From Neobacillus massiliamazoniensis (lineage in GTDB: Bacteria; Bacillota; Bacilli; Bacillales; Cytobacillaceae), in NCBI RefSeq assembly GCF_001048695.1, contig NZ_CVRB01000006.1, forward strand, positions 234,561 through 298,560: a stretch of DNA of 64,000 bases, written 5' to 3'. The notes beneath the pieces were generated by a model. That model ran no database searches. It saw nothing but the letters and a program-made list of their open reading frames with translations, and had not been told where the DNA came from. The translations under genes and the position numbers were made by a program. This document shows, piece by piece, positions 45,288 through 54,184 of this stretch (position 1 is its first letter; each line of letters begins with the position of its first letter).

Positions 45288-46499
45288 CTATATTACAGAT
45301 TCTATTAATTTCGCTTGTAATGGAATACGCCTTACTACTTCTTTCCCAATTTCAATAGAAGCTGTTGCAGCTGGCGATGGTGCATTACATACATGTATTG
45401 AGCGTTTCCCTACAATAATTTGAAAATCATCTACCATATTCCCATCGGCCTTTAATGCTTGAGCACGAACACCAGCAGGTGCAGGAATCAGATCATCTTC
45501 CTGAATTTCAGGAATTAACTCTTGGAGACTTTTTGTAAATTGCTTTTTACTAAAAGAACGAACATATTCCTCCATTCCTTCCTTCATAAATTTCCCTGCC
45601 AATTTCCAAAACCCTCCATAGCTTAAAACTTCCGCAAGGTCCTTTGCATTAAAATCTGTTTTTTTGTATCCTTCCCGCTTAAAGCTCAATACTGCATTTG
45701 GACCTGCATCCACTTCTCCACTGATCATTCGAGTAAAATGAACTCCTAAAAAAGGAAATTTAGGGTTTGGTACAGGATAAATAAGATGTTTCACAAGGTA
45801 CCGTTTTTCTGGTTTTAATTTATAATATTCACCTCGAAATGGCACGATTTTCATGTCTGTTTTGTAACCTGCTGCAATTGCCATACGGTCGCTATGCAAT
45901 CCCGCACAGTTAATTACCATGTTTGCTTTTATTATTCCACGTGTAGTTTCAATAGTAACTTGGTCTGATTCTTCATGTATCTTTTCTACTTTTGTATTTA
46001 AATGAATCTCGCCACCATTTTCTTTAATAATTTCTGCAAATTTCTCACTAACTTGACGATAATTCACAATCCCCGCCACTGGAACTCGAATAGCAGCAAG
46101 ACCATTTACATGCGGTTCAATTTCCAGCAATTGATCTGAACTAATTCGAGATATACTTAATCCGTTTTCTTCTCCTCTTTTATATAAATTATCAAGAAGC
46201 GGAATTTCTTCCTGTTTTGTTGCAACAATTACTTTCCCACAAATATCATGTTCGATCCCATACATTTGACAGAATTCTCTCATTGACTGACTTCCCTGTC
46301 TTGCAAAGCGTGCCTTAAAGCTACCTGGTTTATAATAGATACCTGAGTGAATGACTCCACTATTATGACCAGTTTGGTGATCAGCAACAACTGACTCCTT
46401 TTCTATTACAACTACTTTTGCATTCGGAAACCGTTGATAAATAGCCATTCCTGTTGATAGACCTACAATTCCTCCCCCAATGATTGCAAAATCAAACAT
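45288..46499 (-). CDS. lhgO: L-2-hydroxyglutarate oxidase LhgO
   Basis: FAD-dependent, membrane-associated oxidase of 403 residues that turns L-2-hydroxyglutarate into 2-oxoglutarate, closing the CsiD reaction. Seen: FAD motif IIGGGIVGLSTGMAIYQRF, HQTGHNSGVIHSGIYYKPGS, CAGLHSDRMA, PFRGEYYKL, FLGVHFTR and the C-terminal NAPSPAATASIEIG. It lies 19 bases after the GntR gene, so the two are probably one transcript. GGGGGAA precedes the ATG. Confidence 0.93.
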   Translation of the reverse strand: MFDFAIIGGGIVGLSTGMAIYQRFPNAKVVVIEKESVVADHQTGHNSGVIHSGIYYKPGSFKARFARQGSQSMREFCQMYGIEHDICGKVIVATKQEEIPLLDNLYKRGEENGLSISRISSDQLLEIEPHVNGLAAIRVPVAGIVNYRQVSEKFAEIIKENGGEIHLNTKVEKIHEESDQVTIETTRGIIKANMVINCAGLHSDRMAIAAGYKTDMKIVPFRGEYYKLKPEKRYLVKHLIYPVPNPKFPFLGVHFTRMISGEVDAGPNAVLSFKREGYKKTDFNAKDLAEVLSYGGFWKLAGKFMKEGMEEYVRSFSKKQFTKSLQELIPEIQEDDLIPAPAGVRAQALKADGNMVDDFQIIVGKRSIHVCNAPSPAATASIEIGKEVVRRIPLQAKLIESVI

Positions 46500-46518
46500 T
46501 TGAAAATTCCCCCTTTAT

Positions 46519-47184
46519 TCAACTCAATTTATTATTGATTTCCTCCATATACTGGATCAAGTTATTCTTTGTCCGCAAAATATGATATTCTACAGCAGCC
46601 CTCAGTTCTTTTGGGTCCCCTCTTAATGCAGCTTCATAAATCATCCTGTGCTCCCGCTGGGTTTCAGGATAATGGTTAACAAGTAAATTTGGCGCTATCG
46701 GCGAGATACCAAGCGTTTCCACCATTTTTTGAACTCTTTGCCATGGACAGCCTTTTCTCAGTGTTTCATGAAAAGCTGCATTAAGCTGAATATATTGATC
46801 ATTTGTGGCATCTGATATTTCCAGCTTTTCCATTTTAATGAGTATATCTTTTAAATGATTTTTATCTACTTCCTTTAGAAATGGAAGTGATTTTTCTACT
46901 GCCAGCCCCTCCAATAAAGCCCGAGTTTGGTATATTTCCTCTATGTTATCCCTGGTAATTGGAGTGACGATAGCTCCTTTATGGGGAACCATCTCCACTA
47001 GGCCTTCCATCTGAAGCTGTGTAAGTGCTTCCCGAATAGGCATTCGGCTTACTTCAAGTCGTTCGGCCCATTCCTCTTGGATAAGACGCTCACCTTTTTT
47101 CAATGTTCCATTCAAAATAGCTTTCCTGAGACTTTTAGTTACATAATTTACGACTGTTGACTTTTCTTCACTAACATTGCCCAA
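46519..47184 (-). CDS. GntR/FCD repressor, probable GlaR (CsiR) counterpart
   Basis: 221 residues: winged HTH (LRKAILNGTLKKGERLIQEE, VSRMPIREALTQLQMEGLVE) followed by an FCD sensor (YQTRALLEGLAVE, AFHETLRKG, HRMIYEAALRGD). In E. coli the equivalent repressor of csiD-lhgO is CsiR/GlaR, released by glutarate; position next to lhgO suggests the same here. Two TTGGATACAA/TTGTATCCAA-type inverted sites lie upstream of its start. Family assignment is firm, the glutarate role is inferred. Confidence 0.85.
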   Translation of the reverse strand: MGNVSEEKSTVVNYVTKSLRKAILNGTLKKGERLIQEEWAERLEVSRMPIREALTQLQMEGLVEMVPHKGAIVTPITRDNIEEIYQTRALLEGLAVEKSLPFLKEVDKNHLKDILIKMEKLEISDATNDQYIQLNAAFHETLRKGCPWQRVQKMVETLGISPIAPNLLVNHYPETQREHRMIYEAALRGDPKELRAAVEYHILRTKNNLIQYMEEINNKLS

Positions 47185-47205
47185 ATGTTATCCACCTCTT
47201 ATTAT

Positions 47206-47217
47206 ATTGGATACAAT
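47206..47217. promoter_or_regulatory. GntR operator 1
   Basis: ATTGGATACAAT, about 22 bases upstream of the regulator ATG and related to the arms of the larger inverted repeat at 47262-47306. Confidence 0.55.
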
Positions 47218-47261
47218 AAATACAATATAACAGCAATTATAAGTGATTTCAACACAAAATT

Positions 47262-47306
47262 CGAAATATTGTATCCAATCCAAATTAATTTGGATACAAT
47301 ATTTCG
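47262..47306. promoter_or_regulatory. Large inverted repeat, GntR operator 2
   Basis: Arms CGAAATATTGTATCCAA and TTGGATACAATATTTCG pair perfectly over 17 bases around 11 bases; each arm holds the half-site TTGTATCCAA/TTGGATACAA. Confidence 0.65.
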
Positions 47307-47408
47307 ACAAACAGTTTTTAATATTGGAATATATTCAGATATAGGTCCTCAAGAAAACGAGCTTGGTATTCCTTAAAAATTGAAGAAATTTATGACCCAA
47401 AATATTAA

Positions 47409-47653
47409 GAGGGTGTCCCAAAAGTATAAACTTTAGGGGCACCCACTTTTTATTAATGGTCTGTTAAACTTGTCTGTTGATTTCCGCTCTAGTGGCGGTA
47501 CGGGGAGCCGCCTCGGCGCTATTGCGCCTGCTGGGTCTCCCCTGCCCCGTACTCCCGCAGGAGTCGAGCGCCCTCCGCTCCAATCAACATTGCGGAAAAA
47601 TTATCATGACCTTTGCACATATAGTGGTGCCTGACACCCTTTGGGACAGCCTC
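47409..47653. repeat. MITE-like repeat, copy 4 (short core, GAGG(G/C)TGTCCCAAAA ends)
   Basis: Ends GAGGGTGTCCCAAAAG and, inverted, GAGGCTGTCCCAAAGG. Core as in copy 2 with a partly deleted left part (GCTCTAGTGGCGG). Terminator-like left end CCCAAAAGTATAAACTTTAGGG. It fills most of the gap between the GntR gene and maoC. Confidence 0.85.
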
Positions 47654-47694
47654 TATACACAATGTCACTTTTATTTTTTTTCTTTCCTTGGGTT

Positions 47695-48132
47695 TTAAAT
47701 TTTCTCTTTTTTAATTAACACTTTTGAAATTCCCACGATGCATGGTTCTCCTGTTTGCTTAATGATTGTCTGGCTTACTGTTACCACTCCTTTTCCATTC
47801 CCTTTATCTTCAAGGTCGATGACTTCAAGATCAACATGAATGGTATCGTTAATGAAGACAGGGTGAATAAACCGAAGCTTATCAATTCCGTAATTTGCAA
47901 TAACTATATCTGGCTTCAAATTGGTAAGTCCCACTGAAAAAGAAAGTACCAGCATTCCATGGGCAATCCTTTGCTTATAAAAAGAATTCTTTGCATACTC
48001 AATATCCGTATGAAGCGGATAAAAGTCACCCGTAAGTGCTGCAAACATCACGATATCTGTCTCAGTAATTGTCCGGCCTCGCGACTTCCATCGTTCTCCT
48101 ATTTCAAATCTTTCAAAATATTTATCATACAC
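47695..48132 (-). CDS. MaoC-like acyl-CoA hydratase/dehydratase
   Basis: 145-residue single hot-dog protein of the (R)-specific enoyl-CoA hydratase (MaoC/PhaJ) family. The catalytic region TGDFYPLHTDIEYAKNS has the Asp and His of the hydratase motif, and RIAHGMLVLSFSVGL matches the family helix. It lies 19 bases after the acyl-CoA ligase gene in the same direction, so both probably act on one CoA-ester path. Such hydratases can also supply PHA monomers. GAGGGGGCGAGC precedes the ATG. Confidence 0.85.
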   Translation of the reverse strand: MYDKYFERFEIGERWKSRGRTITETDIVMFAALTGDFYPLHTDIEYAKNSFYKQRIAHGMLVLSFSVGLTNLKPDIVIANYGIDKLRFIHPVFINDTIHVDLEVIDLEDKGNGKGVVTVSQTIIKQTGEPCIVGISKVLIKKEKI

Positions 48133-48151
48133 ATTGCTCGCCCCCTCTTAA

Positions 48152-49663
48152 CTATTTTCTTAAAACTGTTTTTAGAATTTTACCAGTAGCATTACGCGGC
48201 AAAGCCTCGACAATTTCAATCTGCTTTGGGATTTTAAATCGAGCAATTTTTCCATGAAGGAATGATTCCACGTCTGTAGAGGAAAGTGGCTGACCACTAT
48301 CTTTTAAAGCAACGATTGCTTTAATTGACTCTCCCCATTTTTCATCAGGGTACCCAATGATTGCAACTTCCTTAATATTAGGATGGCGATATAATAGCTG
48401 CTCAATTTCAATTGGGTAGACGTTCTCCCCGCCAGTAATAATCATATCTTTCTTGCGGTCGACAATATAGATAAAACCCTCTACATCGAATTTCGCCAAG
48501 TCACCAGTATAGAACCAGCCATTTTTAATGGACTCCTTCGTTGCTTCAGGTTTATTCCAGTAACCTGCCATAACATTAGGACCATTAACAATCATTTCAC
48601 CGACCTCCCCTGTCGGTACATCGCGGTCATTAGGGTCGACAATCCGGACGCTTGTGTGAATTAGCTCTCTCCCGACGGATCCATTTTTTCGAACCGAATT
48701 TTCCCTATCAAGAATACAGACGGATGGAGCTGTTTCTGTCAGACCGAAGCCTTCATAAAAGGGAATATCCCGTTTTTGAAAAAATTCAATCACCGTTATA
48801 GGACATGGTGCTCCGCCAGAAATGGCAATTCGGAGTGAGGAAATGTCGTATGCCCCAAAGTTTTCAACGTTTGTTAGTGCCTGCCACATGGCTGGAACGA
48901 GGAATATACTAGTGATTCTCTCATCATGGATTTTTTGCAGTACTCGAGTTGGATCAAAATGATCTTCTAAAAAGACTGTGCCACCTTTATAAAGTAAAGG
49001 TGACGTGATGACACTCATACCACCAATATGGAATAAAGGTGCTACAGCTAACGTACTATCACTATAGTCAAAAGGTATAATGTTGATGGAGTTAATAGCA
49101 TTCCATTGTGTATTCCCATGGGTTAACATCGCTCCTTTCGGTCGGCCTGTTGTCCCGGAGGTGTACATCATCATTTGAACATCCTCTAATCGAATATCAT
49201 ATTCTGGTTCTTTATTAGAGGCGTTCGCGATTAAGTCCTCGTAGACAGAGTCCTCTTTATGAGGATTGTTGCCAACGTGGATGTATTCTTGCAAACTTGA
49301 TTTCATATCCCGTAGTTGTTCAACTAAGGATTTCATCCTGCAATCATAAATGAAATGATAGGCTCGGGAATCATTCACAATATAGAGGACTTCGTCGACA
49401 CTTAACCGGAAATTGATAGGAACGAAGATGGCACCAATTTTTGCACAGGCAAACATCGACTCAAGCATTTCATTCGTATTGAATAATAGGGCATTGACCC
49501 GGTCACCTTTTCTTACCCCTTTTGTAAGGAGGGTGTTTGCAAGACGGTTTACCCGTTCATTCACTTCCACATACGTATATCTTTTCTCATTGTAAACAAA
49601 TGCCAGCCTGTCAGGTCGGGCTTTACTATGCTTTACAAACCAGTTTCCAATTCCCTTGACCAT
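48152..49663 (-). CDS. Acyl-CoA synthetase (AMP-forming)
   Basis: ANL-superfamily ligase of about 503 residues that activates a carboxylate to its CoA thioester through an acyl-AMP. Seen: P-loop MMYTSGTTGRPKGAMLTHGN, EGFGLTETAPS, the hinge-side GWFYTGDLAKFD and KDMIITGGENVYPIEIE, and the C-terminal catalytic Lys in PRNATGKILK. ATG 49661-49663 is preferred over the TTG six codons earlier, with GGGGG upstream. The chain length is not deducible. It is followed by maoC and preceded by a broken carboxyltransferase gene. Confidence 0.9.
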   Translation of the reverse strand: MVKGIGNWFVKHSKARPDRLAFVYNEKRYTYVEVNERVNRLANTLLTKGVRKGDRVNALLFNTNEMLESMFACAKIGAIFVPINFRLSVDEVLYIVNDSRAYHFIYDCRMKSLVEQLRDMKSSLQEYIHVGNNPHKEDSVYEDLIANASNKEPEYDIRLEDVQMMMYTSGTTGRPKGAMLTHGNTQWNAINSINIIPFDYSDSTLAVAPLFHIGGMSVITSPLLYKGGTVFLEDHFDPTRVLQKIHDERITSIFLVPAMWQALTNVENFGAYDISSLRIAISGGAPCPITVIEFFQKRDIPFYEGFGLTETAPSVCILDRENSVRKNGSVGRELIHTSVRIVDPNDRDVPTGEVGEMIVNGPNVMAGYWNKPEATKESIKNGWFYTGDLAKFDVEGFIYIVDRKKDMIITGGENVYPIEIEQLLYRHPNIKEVAIIGYPDEKWGESIKAIVALKDSGQPLSSTDVESFLHGKIARFKIPKQIEIVEALPRNATGKILKTVLRK

Positions 49664-49688
49664 TTCTATTTCAACCCCCAATGGAAAT

Positions 49689-50063
49689 CTATTTGCTTAA
49701 AATAGTGGAATGTTTCTTAGCTGGAAGTGGAAAATCTTTATTTTCAAACGTCTCATATCTCCTAATTAATTCTTTTCGTAATTCACTTGGGATCACTAAA
49801 TCATCAACGACTAACTCACCAGAGAGCTTGATAATGTCATATCCTGCCCGGTATTTGTCTCGAAGTTCTTGTACGAGTGCGGCTCTTTCAACTGGATCTG
49901 TTACCGCTTGGATTTTATTATAGTAAACAGCATTGACTGCTGCTACTGGTCCCATGATCGCGATTTCAGCAGACGGAAGTGCAATAGTTGTATCAGGTTC
50001 TTATGCTGGGCCTGCCATGGCATAAATACCAGCTCCATATGCTTTTCGAACAATTACACACAT
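49689..50063 (-). pseudogene. Biotin-dependent carboxyltransferase beta chain, C-terminal remnant
   Basis: The minus strand reads MCVIVRKAYGAGIYAMAGPA, then an in-frame TAA, then EPDTTIALPSAEIAIMGPVA and on to the family-type end KKHSTILSK. This is the last 120 or so residues of an acyl-CoA carboxylase/decarboxylase beta subunit; the N-terminal three quarters are missing and a stop replaces the residue after AGPA. It lies 26 bases before the acyl-CoA ligase start, so that pathway probably once had a carboxylation step. Confidence 0.75.
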
Positions 50064-50371
50064 TTAAATTCGTTCTCTTTCTGCGAGCAATTTTTGTTCT
50101 CGTTCCAAACCATGCACCATCCCTTATACATAATATTTAGTCTACGATAATTTGATGCAAGATTTATACCAACCACATATTTAAGTCAAACTATAGACAT
50201 AAACTTAAAAATAACTACTTTTTAGCTACAGTAGAAGTTATGGTTGTACACATACAAATGTTAAGAAAAATAGACAAATGTAAAGCTTTATAAACAATGA
50301 ACTGTTTGGGATAAACATATTTTTAGAGGCAAATTTATATGGCTAGGAAAAGTGGGTGCGGTCTTTGAGAT

Positions 50372-50820
50372 CGTTAATCAATGACCGTTTTCTTTTGAAA
50401 AGTAGGTTTTCGGGTGTTGTAAGCGTTCATCAACGACCTTTTTCTCTTGAAAAGTAGGTTTACGGGCATTGAGAGCGTCCATCAACGACCTTTTTCTCTT
50501 GAAAAGTACTCTTACGGGCATTGAGAGCACTCATCAACGACCTTTTTCTCTTGAAAAGCAGGCTTAGGGGCAATGAGAGCGCTCATCAACGAGCGCTCAT
50601 CAACGACCTTTTTCTCTTTAAAAGTACTCTTACGGGCATTGAGAGCGTTCATCAACGACCTTTTTCTCCTGAAAAGTAGGCTTACGGACATTGAGAGCGT
50701 CCATCAACGACCTTTTTCTCCTGAAAAGTAGGCTTACGGACATTGAGAGCGTCCATCAACGACCTTTTTCTCCTGAAAAGTAGGCTTACGGACATTGAGA
50801 GCGCTCATCAACGACTTTTT
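50372..50820. repeat. 52-bp tandem repeat array (about 8-9 units)
   Basis: Units begin CATCAACGACCTTTTTCTC and contain TGAAAAGTAGGCTTACGG and CATTGAGAGCG; unit starts are at 50428, 50480, 50532, 50598, 50650, 50702, 50754 and 50806, exactly 52 apart except for a 14-base duplication near 50584. Units near queE are almost identical, those to the left increasingly diverged. The period is not a multiple of 3, so it is not coding, and there are no unique spacers. It starts directly after the queE stop. Confidence 0.9.
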
Positions 50821-50826
50821 TCTTAG

Positions 50827-51555
50827 TTAAACTCCTCTTTTATTACCCCAAATCAGAGCATGCAATTGGGGTAGCACTTTTACATTATTTAGTGTCTCAT
50901 CACACATTACCTTATCGATGAGTAACTCATATTTCTTTAATAGATGTATAAGTAGATCTTGATTGTTGGTTGTCCGAATATCATCATTACCTACCTGTAA
51001 GAAAAATGGAATGTGTGGATAGCGGAGATGGACGTTTTTAGCATATTCATAGTCTACATCATCAAAGACTACAACCTTCAAGCTTACATTATGAGATGGA
51101 TTTGCTTGTTTTAGTTTCTCGATAATGTTGTCGAGAACAATAAAATCAGTAACCATATTGGAACTTGGCGGTTTTGGTGAGATGGTTAATTCATCAATCT
51201 CCCAAAACCAATCCTGCCACTTGCTTCCTTGAGTTTCGACTCCGATTTTAATATTTTTTCCTTTAAGAAGTGCGATAAAAGTATCTAAATTCTTTATTAA
51301 TGCAGGATTACCACCGGATATGGTGACAAATGAGAAGTTATTCCCACCAATACGTAGAAGCTCTTCCCAAATTTCATCGGCTTCCAACATACGAATATCA
51401 TTTTTCCCAGTTCCATCCCACGTAAAGGAAGAATCACACCAACTGCACGAATAATCACAGCCGGCGGTTCTAACAAACATTGTTTTTTGACCAATGACCA
51501 TCCCTTCGCCTTGGATTGTTGGGCCAAACACTTCCATTACTGGTATTTTACTCAC
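50827..51555 (-). CDS. queE: 7-carboxy-7-deazaguanine synthase QueE
   Basis: Radical SAM enzyme that contracts 6-carboxytetrahydropterin to 7-carboxy-7-deazaguanine, the third step to preQ0 and queuosine. 242 residues. The cluster motif is CDYSCSWC (three residues between the first two Cys), with GPTIQGEGMVIGQKTMFVR before it and the SAM-side TISGGNPAL after. It overlaps queD by 8 bases, so it is translationally coupled. Confidence 0.95.
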   Translation of the reverse strand: MSKIPVMEVFGPTIQGEGMVIGQKTMFVRTAGCDYSCSWCDSSFTWDGTGKNDIRMLEADEIWEELLRIGGNNFSFVTISGGNPALIKNLDTFIALLKGKNIKIGVETQGSKWQDWFWEIDELTISPKPPSSNMVTDFIVLDNIIEKLKQANPSHNVSLKVVVFDDVDYEYAKNVHLRYPHIPFFLQVGNDDIRTTNNQDLLIHLLKKYELLIDKVMCDETLNNVKVLPQLHALIWGNKRGV

Positions 51556-52030
51556 CGTTCATCCACTCCCGTCTCGCTTCAGCATAGCTTGTAGGAGTTT
51601 CATATAAACGAACAAACTCTACCCTTGCACCCATATACTGTTTTTGTCTTTCTTCTTGCTGCAATGCCTCTTCCATTTTTTCAAAAATCCACACTACCAT
51701 GTTTTCGGCTGTTGTGTTCATCGGTGGTAGGGTTTCATTTAAATATCTATGATCAAGAAATATTTCAATTTCGTTTTTCCAAATGTCTTTAATATCGCCA
51801 AAATCAATCATTAAGCCACGTTCATCTATAAAACCACTTAATCCAAAGATGACTTTATACGTATGTCCATGTAAATTTTTACATTTCCCGTCATAGCAAT
51901 GCAAATGGTGGGCAGCATCAAACGTGAATTCCTTACTTACCAATACTCTTTTAGAATGATATTTTAATTGATTACGATTGATATCATCATCTATTTTTTG
52001 GAGTTTATCTACGATACGAAAACCATACAT
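51548..52030 (-). CDS. queD: 6-carboxy-5,6,7,8-tetrahydropterin synthase QueD
   Basis: Zinc enzyme of the PTPS fold, 160 residues, turning dihydroneopterin triphosphate into 6-carboxytetrahydropterin. FTFDAAHHLHCYDGKCKNLHGH holds the zinc histidines and catalytic Cys. An N-terminal extension of about 30 residues precedes the core. The ribosome binding site (AAAGGAG) lies in the end of queC, 11 bases before the ATG. Confidence 0.93.
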   Translation of the reverse strand: MYGFRIVDKLQKIDDDINRNQLKYHSKRVLVSKEFTFDAAHHLHCYDGKCKNLHGHTYKVIFGLSGFIDERGLMIDFGDIKDIWKNEIEIFLDHRYLNETLPPMNTTAENMVVWIFEKMEEALQQEERQKQYMGARVEFVRLYETPTSYAEARREWMNGE

Positions 52031-52035
52031 GTGAC

Positions 52036-52695
52036 TTAAAACTCCTTTCGTGAACTTAAATATTGATCAAGGCCTCTTTTTCTTAATTTGCAAGATGGGC
52101 ATTCTCCACAACCATCAGCAATAATCCCGTTATAGCAGGTCAAAGTTTTTTCCCGTACAAACTTTAAAGCATTTAGTTCGTCTGCCAACTGCCAGGTTTC
52201 AGCTTTATCAAGCCACATTAGTGGGGTATGAATCACAAATTGCTGATCCATTGATAGATTTAACGTGACATTTAACGATTTAATAAAAACATCCCGACAA
52301 TCTGGATAACCACTAAAATCTGTTTCACAAACACCGGTTATAATGTGTTTCGCTCCAACCTGACTCGCTAGGACACCTGCAAACGACATGAATAAAAGGT
52401 TTCGACCTGGAACAAACGTAGATGGAAGTCCCCCATCCTCTCCTTCTTTAACCTCAATATCTTCTCGTGTTAATGCATTGGGAGCTAATTGGTTTAATAA
52501 AGACATATCTAAAATGTGATGTTTTAGACCAAGTTCATTCGCAATATTTTTGGCACATTCTATTTCGACCTTGTGCCGTTGATTATAGTTAAAAGTTACG
52601 GCTATTACTTCTTCAAAACGTTCCATTGCCCAAAATAGACAGGTGGTACTATCCTGTCCACCACTAAAAACAACAATAGCTTTATCCTTTTTCAT
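52036..52695 (-). CDS. queC: 7-cyano-7-deazaguanine synthase QueC
   Basis: ATP-dependent enzyme converting 7-carboxy-7-deazaguanine to preQ0. 219 residues from the chosen start with the PP-loop VVFSGGQDSTTCLFWA and the zinc Cys cluster CGECPSCKLR with a Cys upstream (TLTCYNG). ATG 52693-52695 matches the family start MKKDKA; another ATG two codons earlier is closer to AAGGAG. First gene of queCDE, controlled by the preQ1 riboswitch upstream. Confidence 0.95.
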   Translation of the reverse strand: MKKDKAIVVFSGGQDSTTCLFWAMERFEEVIAVTFNYNQRHKVEIECAKNIANELGLKHHILDMSLLNQLAPNALTREDIEVKEGEDGGLPSTFVPGRNLLFMSFAGVLASQVGAKHIITGVCETDFSGYPDCRDVFIKSLNVTLNLSMDQQFVIHTPLMWLDKAETWQLADELNALKFVREKTLTCYNGIIADGCGECPSCKLRKRGLDQYLSSRKEF

Positions 52696-52712
52696 GAACA
52701 TTTTTCTCCTTT

Positions 52713-52752
52713 TTAAAAAAAACAGGCCTACTAAAGAAAGCAGACCTGTTTT
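52713..52752 (-). terminator. preQ1 riboswitch terminator
   Basis: AAAACAGGTCTGC pairs with GTAGGCCTGTTTT around TTTCTTTA, ending in eight T's just before the queC ribosome binding site. Confidence 0.85.
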
Positions 52753-52754
52753 CA

Positions 52755-52787
52755 TTAGTTTTTTAAAGAGGGTAGCTAGAACCTCTG
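52755..52787 (-). promoter_or_regulatory. preQ1-I riboswitch
   Basis: Minus strand CAGAGGTTCTAGCTACCCTC followed by TTTAAAAAACTAA: the AGAGGTTCTAGC..CCCTCT stem-loop and the A-rich AAAAAACTAA tail of the class I aptamer. preQ1 binding should favour the following terminator and shut off queCDE. Confidence 0.95.
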
Positions 52788-52813
52788 ATATAGATTTTCT
52801 TACGACTTATATG

Positions 52814-52842
52814 ATTATAAACCAATTCCACATTTTTTTCAC
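52814..52842 (-). promoter_or_regulatory. SigA promoter of queCDE
   Basis: GTGAAA, 17 bases, TATAAT on the minus strand, about 27 bases upstream of the aptamer. The -35 box is weak (4 of 6). Confidence 0.55.
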
Positions 52843-52982
52843 TTGTTTGACGACATTTTTCGACATCACCCTAATCATCTGTGAATATTAATAAATACTC
52901 TCAAGAACTGATAATTCAGCACAAACTACTTTCAAACCTAGCAATCTTCTATTCTTGAAAAATTGTAGGGGGACAAAATATA

Positions 52983-53012
52983 AAAATGAGTGCTCAAAAA
53001 GAACACTCATCT
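52983..53012 (-). terminator. Terminator of the phaRBC operon
   Basis: ATGAGTG pairs with CACTCAT around 11 bases and is followed by TTTTTATATTTTG on the minus strand, right after phaC. Confidence 0.75.
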
Positions 53013-53029
53013 TGGAAACATCGCTTATT

Positions 53030-54118
53030 TTATTTCGACCGTTCTACTAACCAGTCGCCAATGGTTGGGTACGTTATTTTTGTAGCCTGGCTGCCAAAGG
53101 TAATCGACGTATGACCAACTGGTAAATTTTTAAATTGTTTATCTTTACTTGATATAGCGTTCATCAAAGCTTCTACTTGATGTGGTTGGGCAATAAGGTC
53201 GTTTTGGCCCGCTAAGTTAAGGACATTAGCAGTAATATTCTCTAGATTAACCTTTTGACCGCGAATAACAAGTTCCCCTTTAATCAGCTTATTTTTTTGA
53301 TAAAAATCTCTAATCCACTGACGATATGCTTCACCTGGGAATGGAATACCGTCGTTTAACCATTTCTGCAGTAATTTAAAGCTCTTTACAAACTTTTCAT
53401 TATCTGCACGATCAACAAGACTGACATATGGTCCATAAAAGTTTGCCATTGGTTTAATCATTTTATTTCCAAAGTCAATCATTTCAGGTGGAATAACACC
53501 AAGGGTTTCCACCAATTTATCAATATCAAAATATCGCTCATCTAGCATTTCACCATATGCGCCTGAATTTTCAAAATCAAAAGGGCTAGTCATAAAGATA
53601 AGGTTGCGGATCGGTAATTCAGGGTGTAGTGCAGCAAATACTGATGTCAACGTTCCGCCCATGCAATAACCAAGGATGGACACTTCGTCAACATTAGATT
53701 TTTTCATTACCTTTTTAACAGCTCGCGGAATATAGTCCATAATGTAATCATCTAGTTTCATATTCCTATCTTCATAGCCAGGTGTACCCCAATCAAGAAG
53801 ATAAACGTCAAATCCTTGATTAACCAAATACTCAATTAAACTTCCACCTTTGGTTAAATCCAGTATATATGGTTTATTAATTAGTGCATAAATCATAAGA
53901 AGTGGAATCTTATGTACTTTCGGTTGTTCTGAAGTATATCGATATAGCTTCGCTTTATTTCTAGTCCAAACTACTTCTTTCGCTGTTGGTCCTACTTCTG
54001 GTTTGGCCTCGGTCGTTAACACTTGTGTTGCTTTTATTACACGATTCATTTGCTGAGGATACTCTGGAGGTATTAATCCGGAAAGTACTTCCCATTCTTT
54101 CTCCATAAAAACGCTCAT
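53030..54118 (-). CDS. phaC: Class IV polyhydroxyalkanoate synthase catalytic subunit PhaC
   Basis: Polymerises (R)-3-hydroxyacyl-CoA into PHA granules together with PhaR. 362 residues, the short length of class III/IV enzymes. The lipase-like box GYCMGG has the nucleophile Cys (about residue 152), with LDWGTPGYEDRNM before it, the Asp in LAGQNDLIAQP and the His in LPVGHTS. ATG 54116-54118 follows AAGGAG by 8 bases; the GTG three codons earlier overlaps the site. Last gene of phaRBC. Confidence 0.95.
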   Translation of the reverse strand: MSVFMEKEWEVLSGLIPPEYPQQMNRVIKATQVLTTEAKPEVGPTAKEVVWTRNKAKLYRYTSEQPKVHKIPLLMIYALINKPYILDLTKGGSLIEYLVNQGFDVYLLDWGTPGYEDRNMKLDDYIMDYIPRAVKKVMKKSNVDEVSILGYCMGGTLTSVFAALHPELPIRNLIFMTSPFDFENSGAYGEMLDERYFDIDKLVETLGVIPPEMIDFGNKMIKPMANFYGPYVSLVDRADNEKFVKSFKLLQKWLNDGIPFPGEAYRQWIRDFYQKNKLIKGELVIRGQKVNLENITANVLNLAGQNDLIAQPHQVEALMNAISSKDKQFKNLPVGHTSITFGSQATKITYPTIGDWLVERSK

Positions 54119-54184
54119 ACTTTTCACTCCTTACTAAGGTTCTTCATTCTTTACTATATATAATGAGAGGTACTTTCATGACTA

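Noticed and set aside
50372..50820. Regular 52-base periodicity suggesting a CRISPR array
   Set aside because: The whole unit repeats with only point differences; there are no unique spacers and no cas genes.
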